Part shown: positions 42,781 through 51,326 of the stretch, one piece after another
Position numbering within the stretch: the first letter of the stretch is position 1
Layout of the letters: each line of letters begins with the position of its first letter
Source of the DNA: an uncultured Centipeda sp.
GTDB taxonomy: Bacteria > Bacillota > Negativicutes > Selenomonadales > Selenomonadaceae
Direction of reading: 5' to 3'
NCBI GenBank assembly: GCA_905372865.1
Contig: CAJPQT010000017.1
Coordinates: 1-58,446 of the forward strand
DNA: 58,446 bases
Translations under genes and position numbers: made by a program
The notes under the pieces: model-generated
Told to the model about the DNA's origin: nothing
The model's input: only the letters and a program-made list of their open reading frames with translations
Databases searched by the model: none

Positions 42781-43716
42781 TCATGCTTTTTTATTGAGGA
42801 ATTCCTGCATCTCTTCAAGCGACTTCATCTGATCGGCATAGAGTGTGTAGCCCATCATAGAAGCTGTGGCAAATTTGATCGCAAATGGATACGCCCTTTC
42901 GCGCGCAAGCTCCGCAATCCGGTCGACGACCGTCCCCAGCTTCGTCTTATCCGGGTCGTGATTCGCGATAAGAAAGATGAGCTCCATATCCCCTTTCGAA
43001 ATAAGAATATCATGCTTTTTCTCTGCCATATCCGGAATCAATCCAAGCTCACATTTCTGTCGAAACACCTTTGCCATATCCACACAAAACGCATCCATCT
43101 CTGCGCCGCGCACAAAGGCATCAAAGTCACTCAGATGTTTTTCGAGTCCCGCGCCCCCATCATAGGCATCATCCCCGTACTTCATCTCTATCACAGAGAG
43201 TGTCGGCGCGCTCTCGTTCTTACGCGCAGACGCAGTCGACAGCCATTTGACTGCAACCATATCAAACCGTGCATTCTTCGCGCTCTTCTCGTCAGAGACA
43301 TACTCCACGTCGGTGATATAGTAATCCGAGGCGTGTGAGATCTCCCCATGGCGGTTGTTCTCACGCACAACCACCTGCTGGAACTCACGCTCATATTTTC
43401 GATTCTTCGCGAACCAGACATCCATCGCATGCTTATAAAGCGGTATAAGCCCGACTGCCGCACGAACCAAAGGGGTTTTTTCCATCCCCTCATCACACGC
43501 AGTACAGTACTTTGTATCAAACGTGAGCGTATAGCCATCGCCGCTCCGCTCAATACGAAAGAGACTGCCGCCGCGATAGTAAATATTCGCCCGTCCCTCG
43601 CCACGAAATTCCAAATCGAGTGTGTCGTCACTCTGCACATAGTCGAGCAGATCGTGAAGCACGCCTCCCTCTTGGAAATCCTTGACTATCTTTTCGTCCA
43701 ATGCTCGTTGATACAT
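42781..43716 (-). CDS. Uncharacterised protein with possible PD-(D/E)XK nuclease core
   Basis: A 311-residue cytoplasmic protein that I do not recognise by name. Around residues 145-180 a stretch reads ARFDMVAVKWLS, then TLSVIEMKYGDDAYDGG: an Asp followed about 20 residues later by Glu-x-Lys, the usual spacing of the PD-(D/E)XK nuclease core. The upstream FRGEGRANIYYRGGSLFRI and the later KHDILISKGDMELIFLIANHDPDKT are distinctive and may help family searches. The start at 43716 follows AAAGGTGGGAG; an earlier in-frame ATG has no site. It diverges from the DUF1413 gene pair. Nuclease activity is an inference from motif spacing. Confidence 0.6.
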   Translation of the reverse strand: MYQRALDEKIVKDFQEGGVLHDLLDYVQSDDTLDLEFRGEGRANIYYRGGSLFRIERSGDGYTLTFDTKYCTACDEGMEKTPLVRAAVGLIPLYKHAMDVWFAKNRKYEREFQQVVVRENNRHGEISHASDYYITDVEYVSDEKSAKNARFDMVAVKWLSTASARKNESAPTLSVIEMKYGDDAYDGGAGLEKHLSDFDAFVRGAEMDAFCVDMAKVFRQKCELGLIPDMAEKKHDILISKGDMELIFLIANHDPDKTKLGTVVDRIAELARERAYPFAIKFATASMMGYTLYADQMKSLEEMQEFLNKKA

Positions 43717-43765
43717 TGTACTCCCACCTTTCAAAAGTTGTTGAAAGCCATGTCTGATTAAAGAT

Positions 43766-43794
43766 ATAATAACGAAACAGCAGTCCTCTTTCAA
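43766..43794 (-). promoter_or_regulatory. Promoter of the PD-(D/E)XK-like gene
   Basis: Minus-strand TTGAAA (43789-43794), 17-bp spacer, TATTAT (43766-43771). Its -35 lies 26 bp from the divergent promoter. Confidence 0.6.
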
Positions 43795-43820
43795 GCACTA
43801 AAAAAATTTTCTTTCACCGC

Positions 43821-43849
43821 TTGACATTGTCAATCAGACGATATATAAT
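43821..43849 (+). promoter_or_regulatory. Consensus promoter with palindromic operator
   Basis: TTGACA (43821-43826), 17-bp spacer, TATAAT (43844-43849). The -35 is part of a perfect palindrome TTGACA-T-TGTCAA (43821-43833), a likely repressor site. Confidence 0.75.
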
Positions 43850-43912
43850 CCTAATATGTTCACAGATAACTGCATACATCATCGAACAACGGACTATTTT
43901 AGGAGGAGTATC

Positions 43913-44275
43913 ATGAAGAATAGCAACGTTATGAAGAATATCCAGGTACTCTTGAACGAGGACGAGTACACCGTCATCGAGACAAAGGCAAAGGAGGCGG
44001 GGCAGCCCATCCCCGTGTACGTCCGCAGCCGTCTCCTCGGCGATGAGAATGAACTTTCTGCCGCCTACGCCGAAGCGCTGCGTCGCGTAGAGTCACTCGC
44101 GCCTGGAACAGCATTCGACCTCAAGACACTCTTTGGTACAGACTGGACAATGAGCCGCGGCACGAAGCTGACGCTGGGCAAGACATTCTACGAGATGGTG
44201 AAGGATGGAGGCATTCGGACTGCCAGACCCGAGAAAAAAAACAGCTCAAACATCATGCAGTATACGCGAATTTAA
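43913..44275 (+). CDS. DUF1413-domain protein
   Basis: A 120-residue protein. The first 45 residues (NIQVLLNEDEYTVIETKAKE, then VYVRSRLLG) resemble a ribbon-helix-helix or short DNA-binding segment. The C-terminal part (ALRRVESLAPGTAFDLKTLF, then TDWTMSRGTKLTLGKTFYEMV) fits DUF1413. GGAGGAG lies before the ATG at 43913. The N-terminus and the palindromic operator in its own promoter make it a candidate regulator of the divergent region. It is followed by the 231-residue gene with a 30-bp gap. Confidence 0.75.
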   Translation: MKNSNVMKNIQVLLNEDEYTVIETKAKEAGQPIPVYVRSRLLGDENELSAAYAEALRRVESLAPGTAFDLKTLFGTDWTMSRGTKLTLGKTFYEMVKDGGIRTARPEKKNSSNIMQYTRI

Positions 44276-44305
44276 TCGAGTGAAAAGAACCCAAAGGAGG
44301 ACCGC

Positions 44306-45001
44306 ATGAATCTCAAAGAAGCATTCCAGATGCAGAAGGCACTCAGCCGCCTGATGGAGGAAGCCGCCTCGTATCTGGACGACACGGACAACATCATGAC
44401 GGTGACGGAGAAGCACCTCCGCAGCAAGGTTGTCCCCGAGCAGGCGGATGAATCTGTGGACTGCAGCGAGAAGTCGCGCATGGCGTACACCCCCATGACG
44501 GTGCTGCGTGCGTGGCACGCGCTCATGGAGGAAAAGGAGCGGCTCGGACGCGCCATCACGGCGGCAAAGGCGGCGATCCCGCTGAACTTCGACACCGCCG
44601 CCGAGGAGAACAAGGCACGCCGCCGCTTCCTGCGTACGCTCGCGCACATGGCGGAGCAGCGTTCCGAGAGCAGGATGAGGCGCGGCGCGGGCAGGGGATA
44701 CGTCTTTAACAAGGACGGCAATCAGACGCCCTACTGCTACGACATCGAGGTGGTCAAGACGATCGACTACGATCGGAACGCCGCCCGCCGCATGCAGGAC
44801 GCGCTTGCCAAAACGGCAGCCGACACCTCCCGCGCCCTCGACGAGGCACTTGTGCGCACCGAAGTTGACTTCGCGCTGCAGCTCCCGATCCCGGCGAGCA
44901 CCATCAGCGAAGATCCCGCAGAACGCCTTATCTACGAGCGCATCTGCGGCAACGCAGGCAGTGCCCTCGCAGAGATCATCGAGTTGCTGGAGGGGAAGTA
45001 A
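44306..45001 (+). CDS. Hypothetical helical protein, operon partner of the DUF1413 gene
   Basis: A 231-residue soluble protein that I do not recognise. It is helix-rich, opening MNLKEAFQMQKALSRLMEEA, with many charged heptad-like stretches. A middle segment GRGYVFNKDGNQTPYCYDIE interrupts the helices with a short strand-rich part. No signal peptide or membrane segment is present. AAAGGAGG precedes the ATG. It is cotranscribed with the DUF1413 gene on spacing. No function is proposed. Confidence 0.7.
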   Translation: MNLKEAFQMQKALSRLMEEAASYLDDTDNIMTVTEKHLRSKVVPEQADESVDCSEKSRMAYTPMTVLRAWHALMEEKERLGRAITAAKAAIPLNFDTAAEENKARRRFLRTLAHMAEQRSESRMRRGAGRGYVFNKDGNQTPYCYDIEVVKTIDYDRNAARRMQDALAKTAADTSRALDEALVRTEVDFALQLPIPASTISEDPAERLIYERICGNAGSALAEIIELLEGK

Positions 45002-45047
45002 ATCGTTTTAGCCTGAGCCGCAGAACACAGGAAAGCAGCGTTACAGA

Positions 45048-45221
45048 GATTGGCGATGCCCCAACAGCGAACCCTAGTGGAGCAAGTGAGTAAAGGGGGC
45101 GTTTCGCCCCCGGCGTACTTCTTTCGTCCAAGCAAAGCGCGTTTAAGAAGTGCGCCGGTATTTAGGCGAATAAGCACACGATCACTTGCGTAACGAGGTG
45201 TTCGCGCGGGGCATCCCAATC
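45048..45221. repeat. 174-bp structured repeat, copy 2
   Basis: Second copy of the element at 23356, in the same orientation. The inner core is nearly identical. The outer ends differ in sequence yet still pair: GATTGG/CCAATC and GATGCCCC/GGGGCATC, with one bulged C. The internal variable hairpin is GGGGGCG-TTT-CGCCCCC here. Such compensatory change indicates a selected structure. Confidence 0.75.
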
Positions 45222-45238
45222 ACAATAAAATCATTACT

Positions 45239-45724
45239 CGGCTGCTCCGGCAGGGGCAGGGATATACTCCCGGTTCAGGTGCAGATGAACAAAGAGGCTG
45301 CACGCCCCTCTGTGTGTACGCACACAGAACCCAAAACCTTGGTATGGATTCCCCAGGAGCGGAGATCCAAATATCACCCCCGCGCCGTCAACCGACATCT
45401 GCGGACAGTGTCACAGCACGGACAAACGCGGGGCAGGCGGGAGAGACCGCCATCGCGCTTCGCCGCGCACAACGCGAACGCGAAAACACCGAACGGCATC
45501 CCCTAACGCAGGGTGCGGATGCAGACAGCACCGTATACCATCCTGCCGCAGACATATGCCGCGTCAATTCCCCGTCCGCACGCACACACCCAAAATCCAA
45601 AACACGCTTCGCCCTTACAAATGATATATATTCGTCCGCAGCCCCCAATGGGGGTGCTGCGCGGAAAGCTCTGATCTCAGTGCTTTCCAAAATTGGGAGC
45701 CCCCTGCCTCTGCCGGAGCAGCCG
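45239..45724. repeat. Inverted-repeat-bounded non-coding segment
   Basis: A 23-bp sequence at 45239-45261 (starting CGGCTGCTCCGG) recurs inverted at 45702-45724 with one mismatch. The 440 bp between carry no convincing gene: the longest open frames have no ribosome site and run into the terminator or repeats. A hairpin around AGCCCCCAATGGGGGTGCT lies near 45640. It may be a small non-autonomous element or a decayed gene. Confidence 0.5.
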
Positions 45725-45770
45725 AAAATGCCCGCCCACGAATGTTTGCACGTTCGCGGGCGGGCATTTT
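45725..45770. terminator. Terminator downstream of the Ppx/GppA gene
   Basis: Stem AAAATGCCCGCCC/GGGCGGGCATTTT with an inner CGAA/TTCG extension. It lies about 35 bp past the stop of the minus-strand gene. Confidence 0.75.
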
Positions 45771-45803
45771 TCATAGCATTTCACAGAGACCGATGCATTT
45801 GCG

Positions 45804-46721
45804 TCAAAAGCATTTCTCCACTCCGATGATCTCCTTCCATATATATCCCTCGCGCACGCCCGAGTCGCTGTAGAGGATATCCTCTGCGGCGAAGGTGTCG
45901 GCAAGGGTATGGGCGGCGATCATGCCGGGGATGATGGTGTGCAGGCGATCGGGGGCAGAGCGCAGGAGGACGGCGGTACGTTCCTCGCTGAGGGATGCAC
46001 CGCTGCCGAACATCTCGATCATCGCGGGAAAATGTGCGACGCGCAGGAGGCGCGGCGTTTCGTCGGGATAAAGCAGCCCGTGCATACGGCTCGCACTGCT
46101 GAGGACACCGCCCAATCCGACCATGTGCGCCGCACGCAGGGTACGCACGTCGGGGACACCCGCGAGGATGTCCTCCACCCCCTGTCGGATTGCCGCGCAC
46201 TCGTCGGGGGTCGGGAGCAGGCCCGCAACGTGCACCTTGCTCAGAGCAAGCGAGCCGAGAGGCAGGCTCCACCGCCCCCGCATTTCATGGTTTTCATACG
46301 CGATGATCTCGGTACTGCCGCCGCCAATGTCCACCATGATGCCATCCGCATGTGCTATGCTTGCGGTGGCTCCGACAAAGTCGTACGCCGCCTCCTCCGC
46401 ACCGCTGATGATGCGGATGTGAACGCCTGTGCGTCGCATGATCTCCTCGGTCGCTGCGCGGCTGTTCGTCGCGGAGCGCAGCGCCGCCGTCGCAAATGCG
46501 TGAACACGCGTGATGCCGAAGGTCTCGATAAACTCCATAAATCCGCACAGGATCTTGACGGTCTTTTCAATCCCCTCGCGCACGAGCCGCCCGTGATCGA
46601 GATAGCCTGCGAGGCCGACGGTATGCTTGCGCTTTAGGAGGAGCGTGAACGCCCTGCCCTCGATTTGATAGACCGCCATGCGGATGGTGTTCGAGCCAAT
46701 GTCAATGATGGCGTGCAGCAT
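45804..46721 (-). CDS. Ppx/GppA-family phosphatase
   Basis: A 305-residue protein of the exopolyphosphatase/guanosine pentaphosphatase family (actin-like ATPase fold). The phosphate-1 loop is IDIGSNTIRMAVYQ at residues 6-19. HAFATAALRSATNS, IISGAEEAAYDFVG and the second phosphate loop MVDIGGGSTEIIAY follow in order. The C-terminal HD-type extension of long Ppx proteins is absent, so it is a short form. It would hydrolyse polyphosphate or pppGpp. It starts three bases after the stop of the threonine synthase-like gene. Confidence 0.9.
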   Translation of the reverse strand: MLHAIIDIGSNTIRMAVYQIEGRAFTLLLKRKHTVGLAGYLDHGRLVREGIEKTVKILCGFMEFIETFGITRVHAFATAALRSATNSRAATEEIMRRTGVHIRIISGAEEAAYDFVGATASIAHADGIMVDIGGGSTEIIAYENHEMRGRWSLPLGSLALSKVHVAGLLPTPDECAAIRQGVEDILAGVPDVRTLRAAHMVGLGGVLSSASRMHGLLYPDETPRLLRVAHFPAMIEMFGSGASLSEERTAVLLRSAPDRLHTIIPGMIAAHTLADTFAAEDILYSDSGVREGYIWKEIIGVEKCF

Positions 46722-46724
46722 AGA

Positions 46725-47726
46725 CTACCGCTTCAGCCCGCTGCCGGGCACAGGGATGATGACACGGTAGTTGTCGGGCATACCGTCCGCGAAAAATGTC
46801 CGTGCCCCCGCGAGTGCCGCCGCCGCCGTAAGCTCAGCGTAGATGCCGCGGCGGTTGAGGGTCTTTGCCGCCTTGAGGATCTCGCTGTCCTCGATGGCGA
46901 CCGCATCGCCGCCGCTGTGTCGGAGTACCTCCAGAATATCGTCCATCCGCGGCGGTGCGCCCACACGGATGGTCTCAGCGATGGTGTTCTTGCGCGGTGT
47001 CTCGGGCAGGTCATGGAATGCCTCGACCACGGGCGCACATTTCGTGCTCTGCACGCCGACAAAATGCGGCAGGCGGCCGAGCTCCGCAAAGCCCTGATAG
47101 ATCCCGAGAAGGAGGGATCCGTTCCCAATGGGGACGATGATGTAGTCGGGCACACTGTCACCCAGCTGGTGATAGATCTCATGCGCCATGCTCTTGATGC
47201 CGTCGGCAAAGAGCGGATTGTAGACATGGGAGGCATAGTAGTCGCTGCCGAGCTCCGCACGCGCCACACTGCTCGCGTTCATGCGCCCGTTCGGCACGCG
47301 CACGACCTCCGCTCCGTACGCGGTGATCTGCTTGGCACGCTCGGCAGAAATATCGTCCGGCACGTAGACCTTGCATGCGATCCCCGCCGCCGCTGCGTAC
47401 GCCGCGACCGCTGCGCCCGCGTTGCCCGCCGAGTCGACAGCGACGCGGTCAATGCCGAGGTGCGCGAGCTCGCCGATGAGACGCTTCGCCCCGCGATCCT
47501 TGAACGAGCCCGTGGGCTGGCGATCCTCCATCTTGAAATAGAAGCGGCACCCGTCGATGACGAGCGGCAGGAGCGGTGTCTCCACCTCACCGAGCGTCAC
47601 CGCCTCGTGGCGATCCTCCGCATCCATTGCGCTCTGATACAGACGAAAAAGCCCACCGCATTCGCACGCATAGGCGCGCGTTGCGACGGGGTATTCCTTT
47701 TTGCAGCGCTCACAGTAGAAGTGCAT
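46725..47726 (-). CDS. Threonine synthase-like PLP enzyme
   Basis: A 333-residue fold-type II PLP protein. An N-terminal zinc-ribbon-like motif has Cys5, Cys8, Cys21 and Cys23. The PLP lysine is Lys76 in QPTGSFKDRGA; the Asn-containing SAGNAGAAVAAYAA and the phosphate-binding PIGNGSLLLGIYQGF are present. Threonine synthases convert O-phosphohomoserine to threonine; related lyases make other products. It is shorter than many ThrC proteins, so the exact reaction is uncertain. GGAGGATC precedes the start. It forms a two-gene unit with the Ppx/GppA gene. Confidence 0.85.
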   Translation of the reverse strand: MHFYCERCKKEYPVATRAYACECGGLFRLYQSAMDAEDRHEAVTLGEVETPLLPLVIDGCRFYFKMEDRQPTGSFKDRGAKRLIGELAHLGIDRVAVDSAGNAGAAVAAYAAAAGIACKVYVPDDISAERAKQITAYGAEVVRVPNGRMNASSVARAELGSDYYASHVYNPLFADGIKSMAHEIYHQLGDSVPDYIIVPIGNGSLLLGIYQGFAELGRLPHFVGVQSTKCAPVVEAFHDLPETPRKNTIAETIRVGAPPRMDDILEVLRHSGGDAVAIEDSEILKAAKTLNRRGIYAELTAAAALAGARTFFADGMPDNYRVIIPVPGSGLKR

Positions 47727-47770
47727 GATGGATCCTCCTTTGGAACGTATGAAGTTTCAATCGATCGGAT

Positions 47771-47810
47771 GTGCTGCACGATGCGAGAAAACTTCGTGCA
47801 GCAGCCCTTG
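47771..47810. repeat. Degenerate member of the hairpin family
   Basis: TGCTGCACG pairs with CGTGCAGCA; the right arm keeps CTTCGTGCAGCAGCCC but the left arm has decayed. It lies directly past the stop of the phosphoethanolamine transferase gene and has no T-run on that side, so terminator function is doubtful. Confidence 0.6.
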
Positions 47811-47811
47811 T

Positions 47812-49665
47812 TTACGGCGCTTTCGTCGTCCCCTCCGTGCCAATCTCCTCATCCGTCGTGTCCTCGGTCAGTGCGTGGTTGCCGAACATCGTCGTCAGCG
47901 TCTCACGCGTAAAGCCATAGGCGGGGCTCGAAAAGTCCTGCCGCGGATCGTAGCGGTTCGACGGCGCACCGAGCAGCCCGCAGACGGTATCGTACATCAT
48001 ATCGTTCGTAAAGTACGCCTCGCGCCGCGCGGCAAGCGTCGCTGTACGGTTCGGGAGGGCGGCGCGGTACTCCGGCGAGAGGTAGATGAAGAACGGGATG
48101 CGCACCATATCGAAGCTGAACACGTCGGGATTGTGTGAGATCTTGAGATTTTCGCCGTGGTCAGAGAAATAGACCATCGCGCGGAGGTTCAGATTCTTCT
48201 CGGCGTAACTGAAGATCTGCGAGAGAATGTAGTCCGTGTAGAGGATGCTGTTCGCATACGACGGCGCGCTTGTCATCGCGGACTCGCCGTCCTCGGCGGC
48301 GAACTTCGCCCATTCATCAGGATAGCGGTTGTTGTAGTAGATATGACTGCCCATCAGATGCAGGACGATGAAGTTATTCACGTTCGGGTCAATGCGCGTG
48401 AGATACGGGAGCAGGCTCTCGTCATACTTTGTCGTAAAGGTGTACGAATCATCCGTCCACTCCGCCACGTCTGCCGTCTTCGCGACCATCGTGATTGCAC
48501 TGTCGAACTGCCCGTAGCGCCCCTGATTGCTGAACCAGTAGGTATGGTAGCCGATTTTTTTCGCCACATCGAGGAGCGATGCCGACTCGAAGAACTCCTT
48601 GTCGTTGTACTGGCTCTTCTCCGTCAGCGCGCGCTCGAGAACAGGCACCGTCTGCGTCCACGAGGAGTAGGTATTCCGATAGACGAGGAAGCCCTCACGC
48701 TCAGCCGCCATCTGCTCCATCCACGGTGTATTCTCATACGGGAAGGACGGCGTGTAGTAGTGCATATAGTTGCGCGAAGCAGACTCGCCGATGACGAAGA
48801 TCACCGTCCCCGGCGCACGTGTCGCAAGGGTATTCTCCATATCGATGATGAGCGACGCATATCTCTCGTCTTGATGCAGGCTATACGACTGCGTCTCCTC
48901 AACATAGCTCGTCACATCTTTGTAGAGGCCCGCAATCGAACTCTCGGGGATGAGTGCGACGTGTATCCCTGCCGCAGCGATCATGACGAGAACAAGGCTG
49001 CCCATGCGCGATCCTTCCGCACTCGGATAGATGCATCGTGCGAACACGAGATAGCTGCGGTAGGAGAGATAGACGAGCAACAGCAGGAGGAGTACAACGA
49101 GCGCAGCGGGCAGGATCCCCACCGTCGACTGGATATAGTCCCCCGCCTCATGCCAGTTCGTCAGATAGAGCGCCATGAGCGACGCCGGGCTGAGCGCATG
49201 CCAGACCGTCATATAGTAGGCAATCTGCGTCAGCGGGATGAGCGACATGAGGAAGCCGAGCACGGAGAGGAGCGCCGCCGTCAGCCGCCGATGCCCAAGG
49301 TGGAAAAGGACACCGCCCAGTGCCGCGAGCACGAGCATATACGCCGTCCCGATGAGAAAGTCATAGAAGATCAGCGAGCGATACCAGTCCTGCTGATACG
49401 TCCACGCATAGAGAAGCGGAAAGGTAAGGCACCAGAGCAGCCCGGGCACCATCGCCCCGAGCATGCCGCGCGAGAAGAGCGGAACGCCCGTCCCATACTG
49501 CATGAGCATAAGCGCCGCGAGGACAGGAAGGAGCGCGGGGAGAAAATACTCCGCGCCCATATCCTGCCCCATATTGATGTAACATGCGATGAGCGTCAGA
49601 AAATACGCTCCTGCCGCCGCCGCTGCGCGAATCCACTCATTCGCCCGCTCTGTCGAGAGATTCAT
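47812..49665 (-). CDS. Phosphoethanolamine transferase-like (EptA/CptA group)
   Basis: A 617-residue inner-membrane protein with five to six hydrophobic segments in the first 230 residues, then a periplasmic sulfatase-fold domain. The nucleophile region reads VIGESASRNYMHYYTP (Ser/Thr expected here), with NTYSSWTQTVPVLERALT, LHLMGSHIYYNNRYP and the metal-binding VYFSDHGENLKISHN. Such enzymes add phosphoethanolamine to lipid A, core sugars or other glycans and can lower sensitivity to cationic peptides. This agrees with an outer-membrane organism. The start at 49665 is 12 bases after the stop of the 3D-domain gene. Confidence 0.87.
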   Translation of the reverse strand: MNLSTERANEWIRAAAAAGAYFLTLIACYINMGQDMGAEYFLPALLPVLAALMLMQYGTGVPLFSRGMLGAMVPGLLWCLTFPLLYAWTYQQDWYRSLIFYDFLIGTAYMLVLAALGGVLFHLGHRRLTAALLSVLGFLMSLIPLTQIAYYMTVWHALSPASLMALYLTNWHEAGDYIQSTVGILPAALVVLLLLLLVYLSYRSYLVFARCIYPSAEGSRMGSLVLVMIAAAGIHVALIPESSIAGLYKDVTSYVEETQSYSLHQDERYASLIIDMENTLATRAPGTVIFVIGESASRNYMHYYTPSFPYENTPWMEQMAAEREGFLVYRNTYSSWTQTVPVLERALTEKSQYNDKEFFESASLLDVAKKIGYHTYWFSNQGRYGQFDSAITMVAKTADVAEWTDDSYTFTTKYDESLLPYLTRIDPNVNNFIVLHLMGSHIYYNNRYPDEWAKFAAEDGESAMTSAPSYANSILYTDYILSQIFSYAEKNLNLRAMVYFSDHGENLKISHNPDVFSFDMVRIPFFIYLSPEYRAALPNRTATLAARREAYFTNDMMYDTVCGLLGAPSNRYDPRQDFSSPAYGFTRETLTTMFGNHALTEDTTDEEIGTEGTTKAP

Positions 49666-49677
49666 AATAACGTCAAA

Positions 49678-50379
49678 CTACTCCATGATAAAGATTTCGA
49701 GATCCTGCCGTCCAAACATCAGCGCCTCTGCGTGCGTATCAAAGGCAACATCAATGCGGTATCCGTGGATGGCACCGCCGATGTCCTCGGCAACAGCCTC
49801 GCCGTAGCCGGGGATAAAGACGTGCGTGCCGAGCGGGATGACCGATGGGTCGACCGCAATCACGCCGCGCCGCACCAAGGTTCCCGTCGCCGTGCGGTTG
49901 CCGTTGCCGGGATCGTACGCGCTGTACGCCGTCGCGGACACGTAGACCGAGCGCCCGCCGCCGCGGCTCACCTGCGGCGCGTGTTCCTCCACGATGCCGA
50001 GCGCCGCGGGATCATACTCCGCGCCGCCGGAGAGCACGCGGTAGGTCGCAGCGCCGCAGATGCCGTCCACCACGAGGCCGTGGGCCGTCTGACAGCGCTC
50101 AATCGCCGCGCGCGTCAGCGGTCCCGCAACGCCGTCCGCAGCTCCCTCCAGATAGCCCGCCTTGATCAGCAGCTCCTGCACGTGCTGCACCGCAGGGCCG
50201 CGCATCCCCTCCTCCACACGCAGGTACGCCGCCTCGGCAGGCGCATGGAGGGCGAGCGGAGCCGCTGCGGCGACTGCCGTCGCCACCGCGAGTGCACCGT
50301 GGAAGCGCCGCAGCTCCCTATACCGCCGCGCCCCGCGCATGAACTTTTGTACTGTCCACAGGAGTTTTCGTATCGTCAT
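49678..50379 (-). CDS. Secreted peptidoglycan-binding protein with 3D domain
   Basis: A 233-residue exported protein. A long signal region ends near HAPAEAAYL. Residues 55-115 form a peptidoglycan-binding domain (MRGPAVQHVQELLIKAGYLE, then DGVAGPLTRAAIERCQ). The C-terminal 90 residues are a 3D domain with its three Asp: AVDPSVIPLGTHVFIPGYG, AEDIGGAIHG and RIDVAFDTHAEAL. This resembles MltA-like catalytic domains, so a lytic transglycosylase or wall-remodelling role is likely. It shares a transcript with the phosphoethanolamine transferase gene on spacing. Confidence 0.9.
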   Translation of the reverse strand: MTIRKLLWTVQKFMRGARRYRELRRFHGALAVATAVAAAAPLALHAPAEAAYLRVEEGMRGPAVQHVQELLIKAGYLEGAADGVAGPLTRAAIERCQTAHGLVVDGICGAATYRVLSGGAEYDPAALGIVEEHAPQVSRGGGRSVYVSATAYSAYDPGNGNRTATGTLVRRGVIAVDPSVIPLGTHVFIPGYGEAVAEDIGGAIHGYRIDVAFDTHAEALMFGRQDLEIFIME

Positions 50380-50466
50380 TCCGTCATGCTCCCTTCATTT
50401 CTCTCCTATCGATAAAAAGGCTCTCATAAATGGATAAGAATATTTTACTATAAAGCAAGAGGTACG

Positions 50467-51297
50467 TCAAACGCGTGCCAGCTCAATCGTTGGCGCACGC
50501 GCGATCAGCCCGTCCTCCGCGGCGTATCGGTAGAAAAGACGCAGCCCCGCGAGCGTCGTCTCATCGAGCTGCCACACCACCGCGCGGCCGAGGTACTCCG
50601 TGAGCTGCGCCCGTGTAAACCTGCCATCCGCAAGCACCGCACCGATCGCCGCATCCTTTACTGCGGCCCAGTCACGGAACGCCGCCGCAATCCGCCCGTG
50701 CACCATGCTGAGCTCCGCCGGATGCTCCGCCGCAAACGACCGCGCCGCCGCCCAGATGCCGAACACCATGCGCGTGCCCGTCAGCCGCTTCCACTCCCGC
50801 GCGAGGTCGTAGATATAGAGGCCCTCGGGCGGGTGATGGTAGAGTTCGAGCGCATCATCCCCGATGAAGAGCGCACCCGCAGCCCCCTCGGGCACGGGAT
50901 TGGCCGGCACGAGTGCCCGCGTCTCGTACTGCGGTGCGGCATCGTACGTACGTCGCAGGATGATCTTGAGGAGGGCGTGCGAGGATGCGGACTTGTCCGA
51001 GAGCAGAACGCGTGCATTTCCGATCTGCTCCGCAGGGACGCGGCTGACGAGCAGTACACTCCGCACATCGCCGTCCGAGGCAATGCACACATCCGGCAGG
51101 ATGAGCAGATCATCCGCGTGCCGCGCGTACGTGATCGAGGACACCCCCGACACATCCAGATTCCGCGCCTCCAGCCGTCCGTTCAGCTGTGCGGGCGTCG
51201 CACGCAGGATATCCAGCCCCTCCGCAGCCCCGTGCGCAAGCGCATACGTCAGCGGCAATACATTCAAAAAAGCAATATGACCCAGACGCGGCACCAT
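50467..51297 (-). CDS. mqnA: Chorismate dehydratase MqnA (futalosine menaquinone pathway)
   Basis: A 276-residue enzyme of periplasmic-binding-protein fold that dehydrates chorismate to 3-enolpyruvylbenzoate, the first step of the futalosine route to menaquinone. Family segments are RLGHIAFLNVLPLTYAL at the N-terminus, the ATPAQLNGRLEARNLDVSGVS pattern in two parts, LLSDKSASSHALLKIIL and ALFIGDDALELYH. The start at 51297 follows GAGGGGG by six bases; the ATG at 51303 abuts that site. A TATAAT at 51326-51331 could be its -10. No other mqn gene is in the window. Confidence 0.85.
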   Translation of the reverse strand: MVPRLGHIAFLNVLPLTYALAHGAAEGLDILRATPAQLNGRLEARNLDVSGVSSITYARHADDLLILPDVCIASDGDVRSVLLVSRVPAEQIGNARVLLSDKSASSHALLKIILRRTYDAAPQYETRALVPANPVPEGAAGALFIGDDALELYHHPPEGLYIYDLAREWKRLTGTRMVFGIWAAARSFAAEHPAELSMVHGRIAAAFRDWAAVKDAAIGAVLADGRFTRAQLTEYLGRAVVWQLDETTLAGLRLFYRYAAEDGLIARAPTIELARV

Positions 51298-51326
51298 GCG
51301 CATCCCCCTCTCTTTCTCTCCTCCTA

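Noticed and set aside
45388..45774. Minus-strand open frame of 128 codons in the same gap
   Set aside because: It begins inside the terminator stem and reads across the inverted repeat; no start signal or known domain.
45314..45829. Plus-strand open frame of 171 codons in the repeat-rich gap
   Set aside because: It runs through the terminator at 45725 and into the 3' end of the opposing Ppx/GppA gene, lacks a ribosome site and has a composition set by the repeats.
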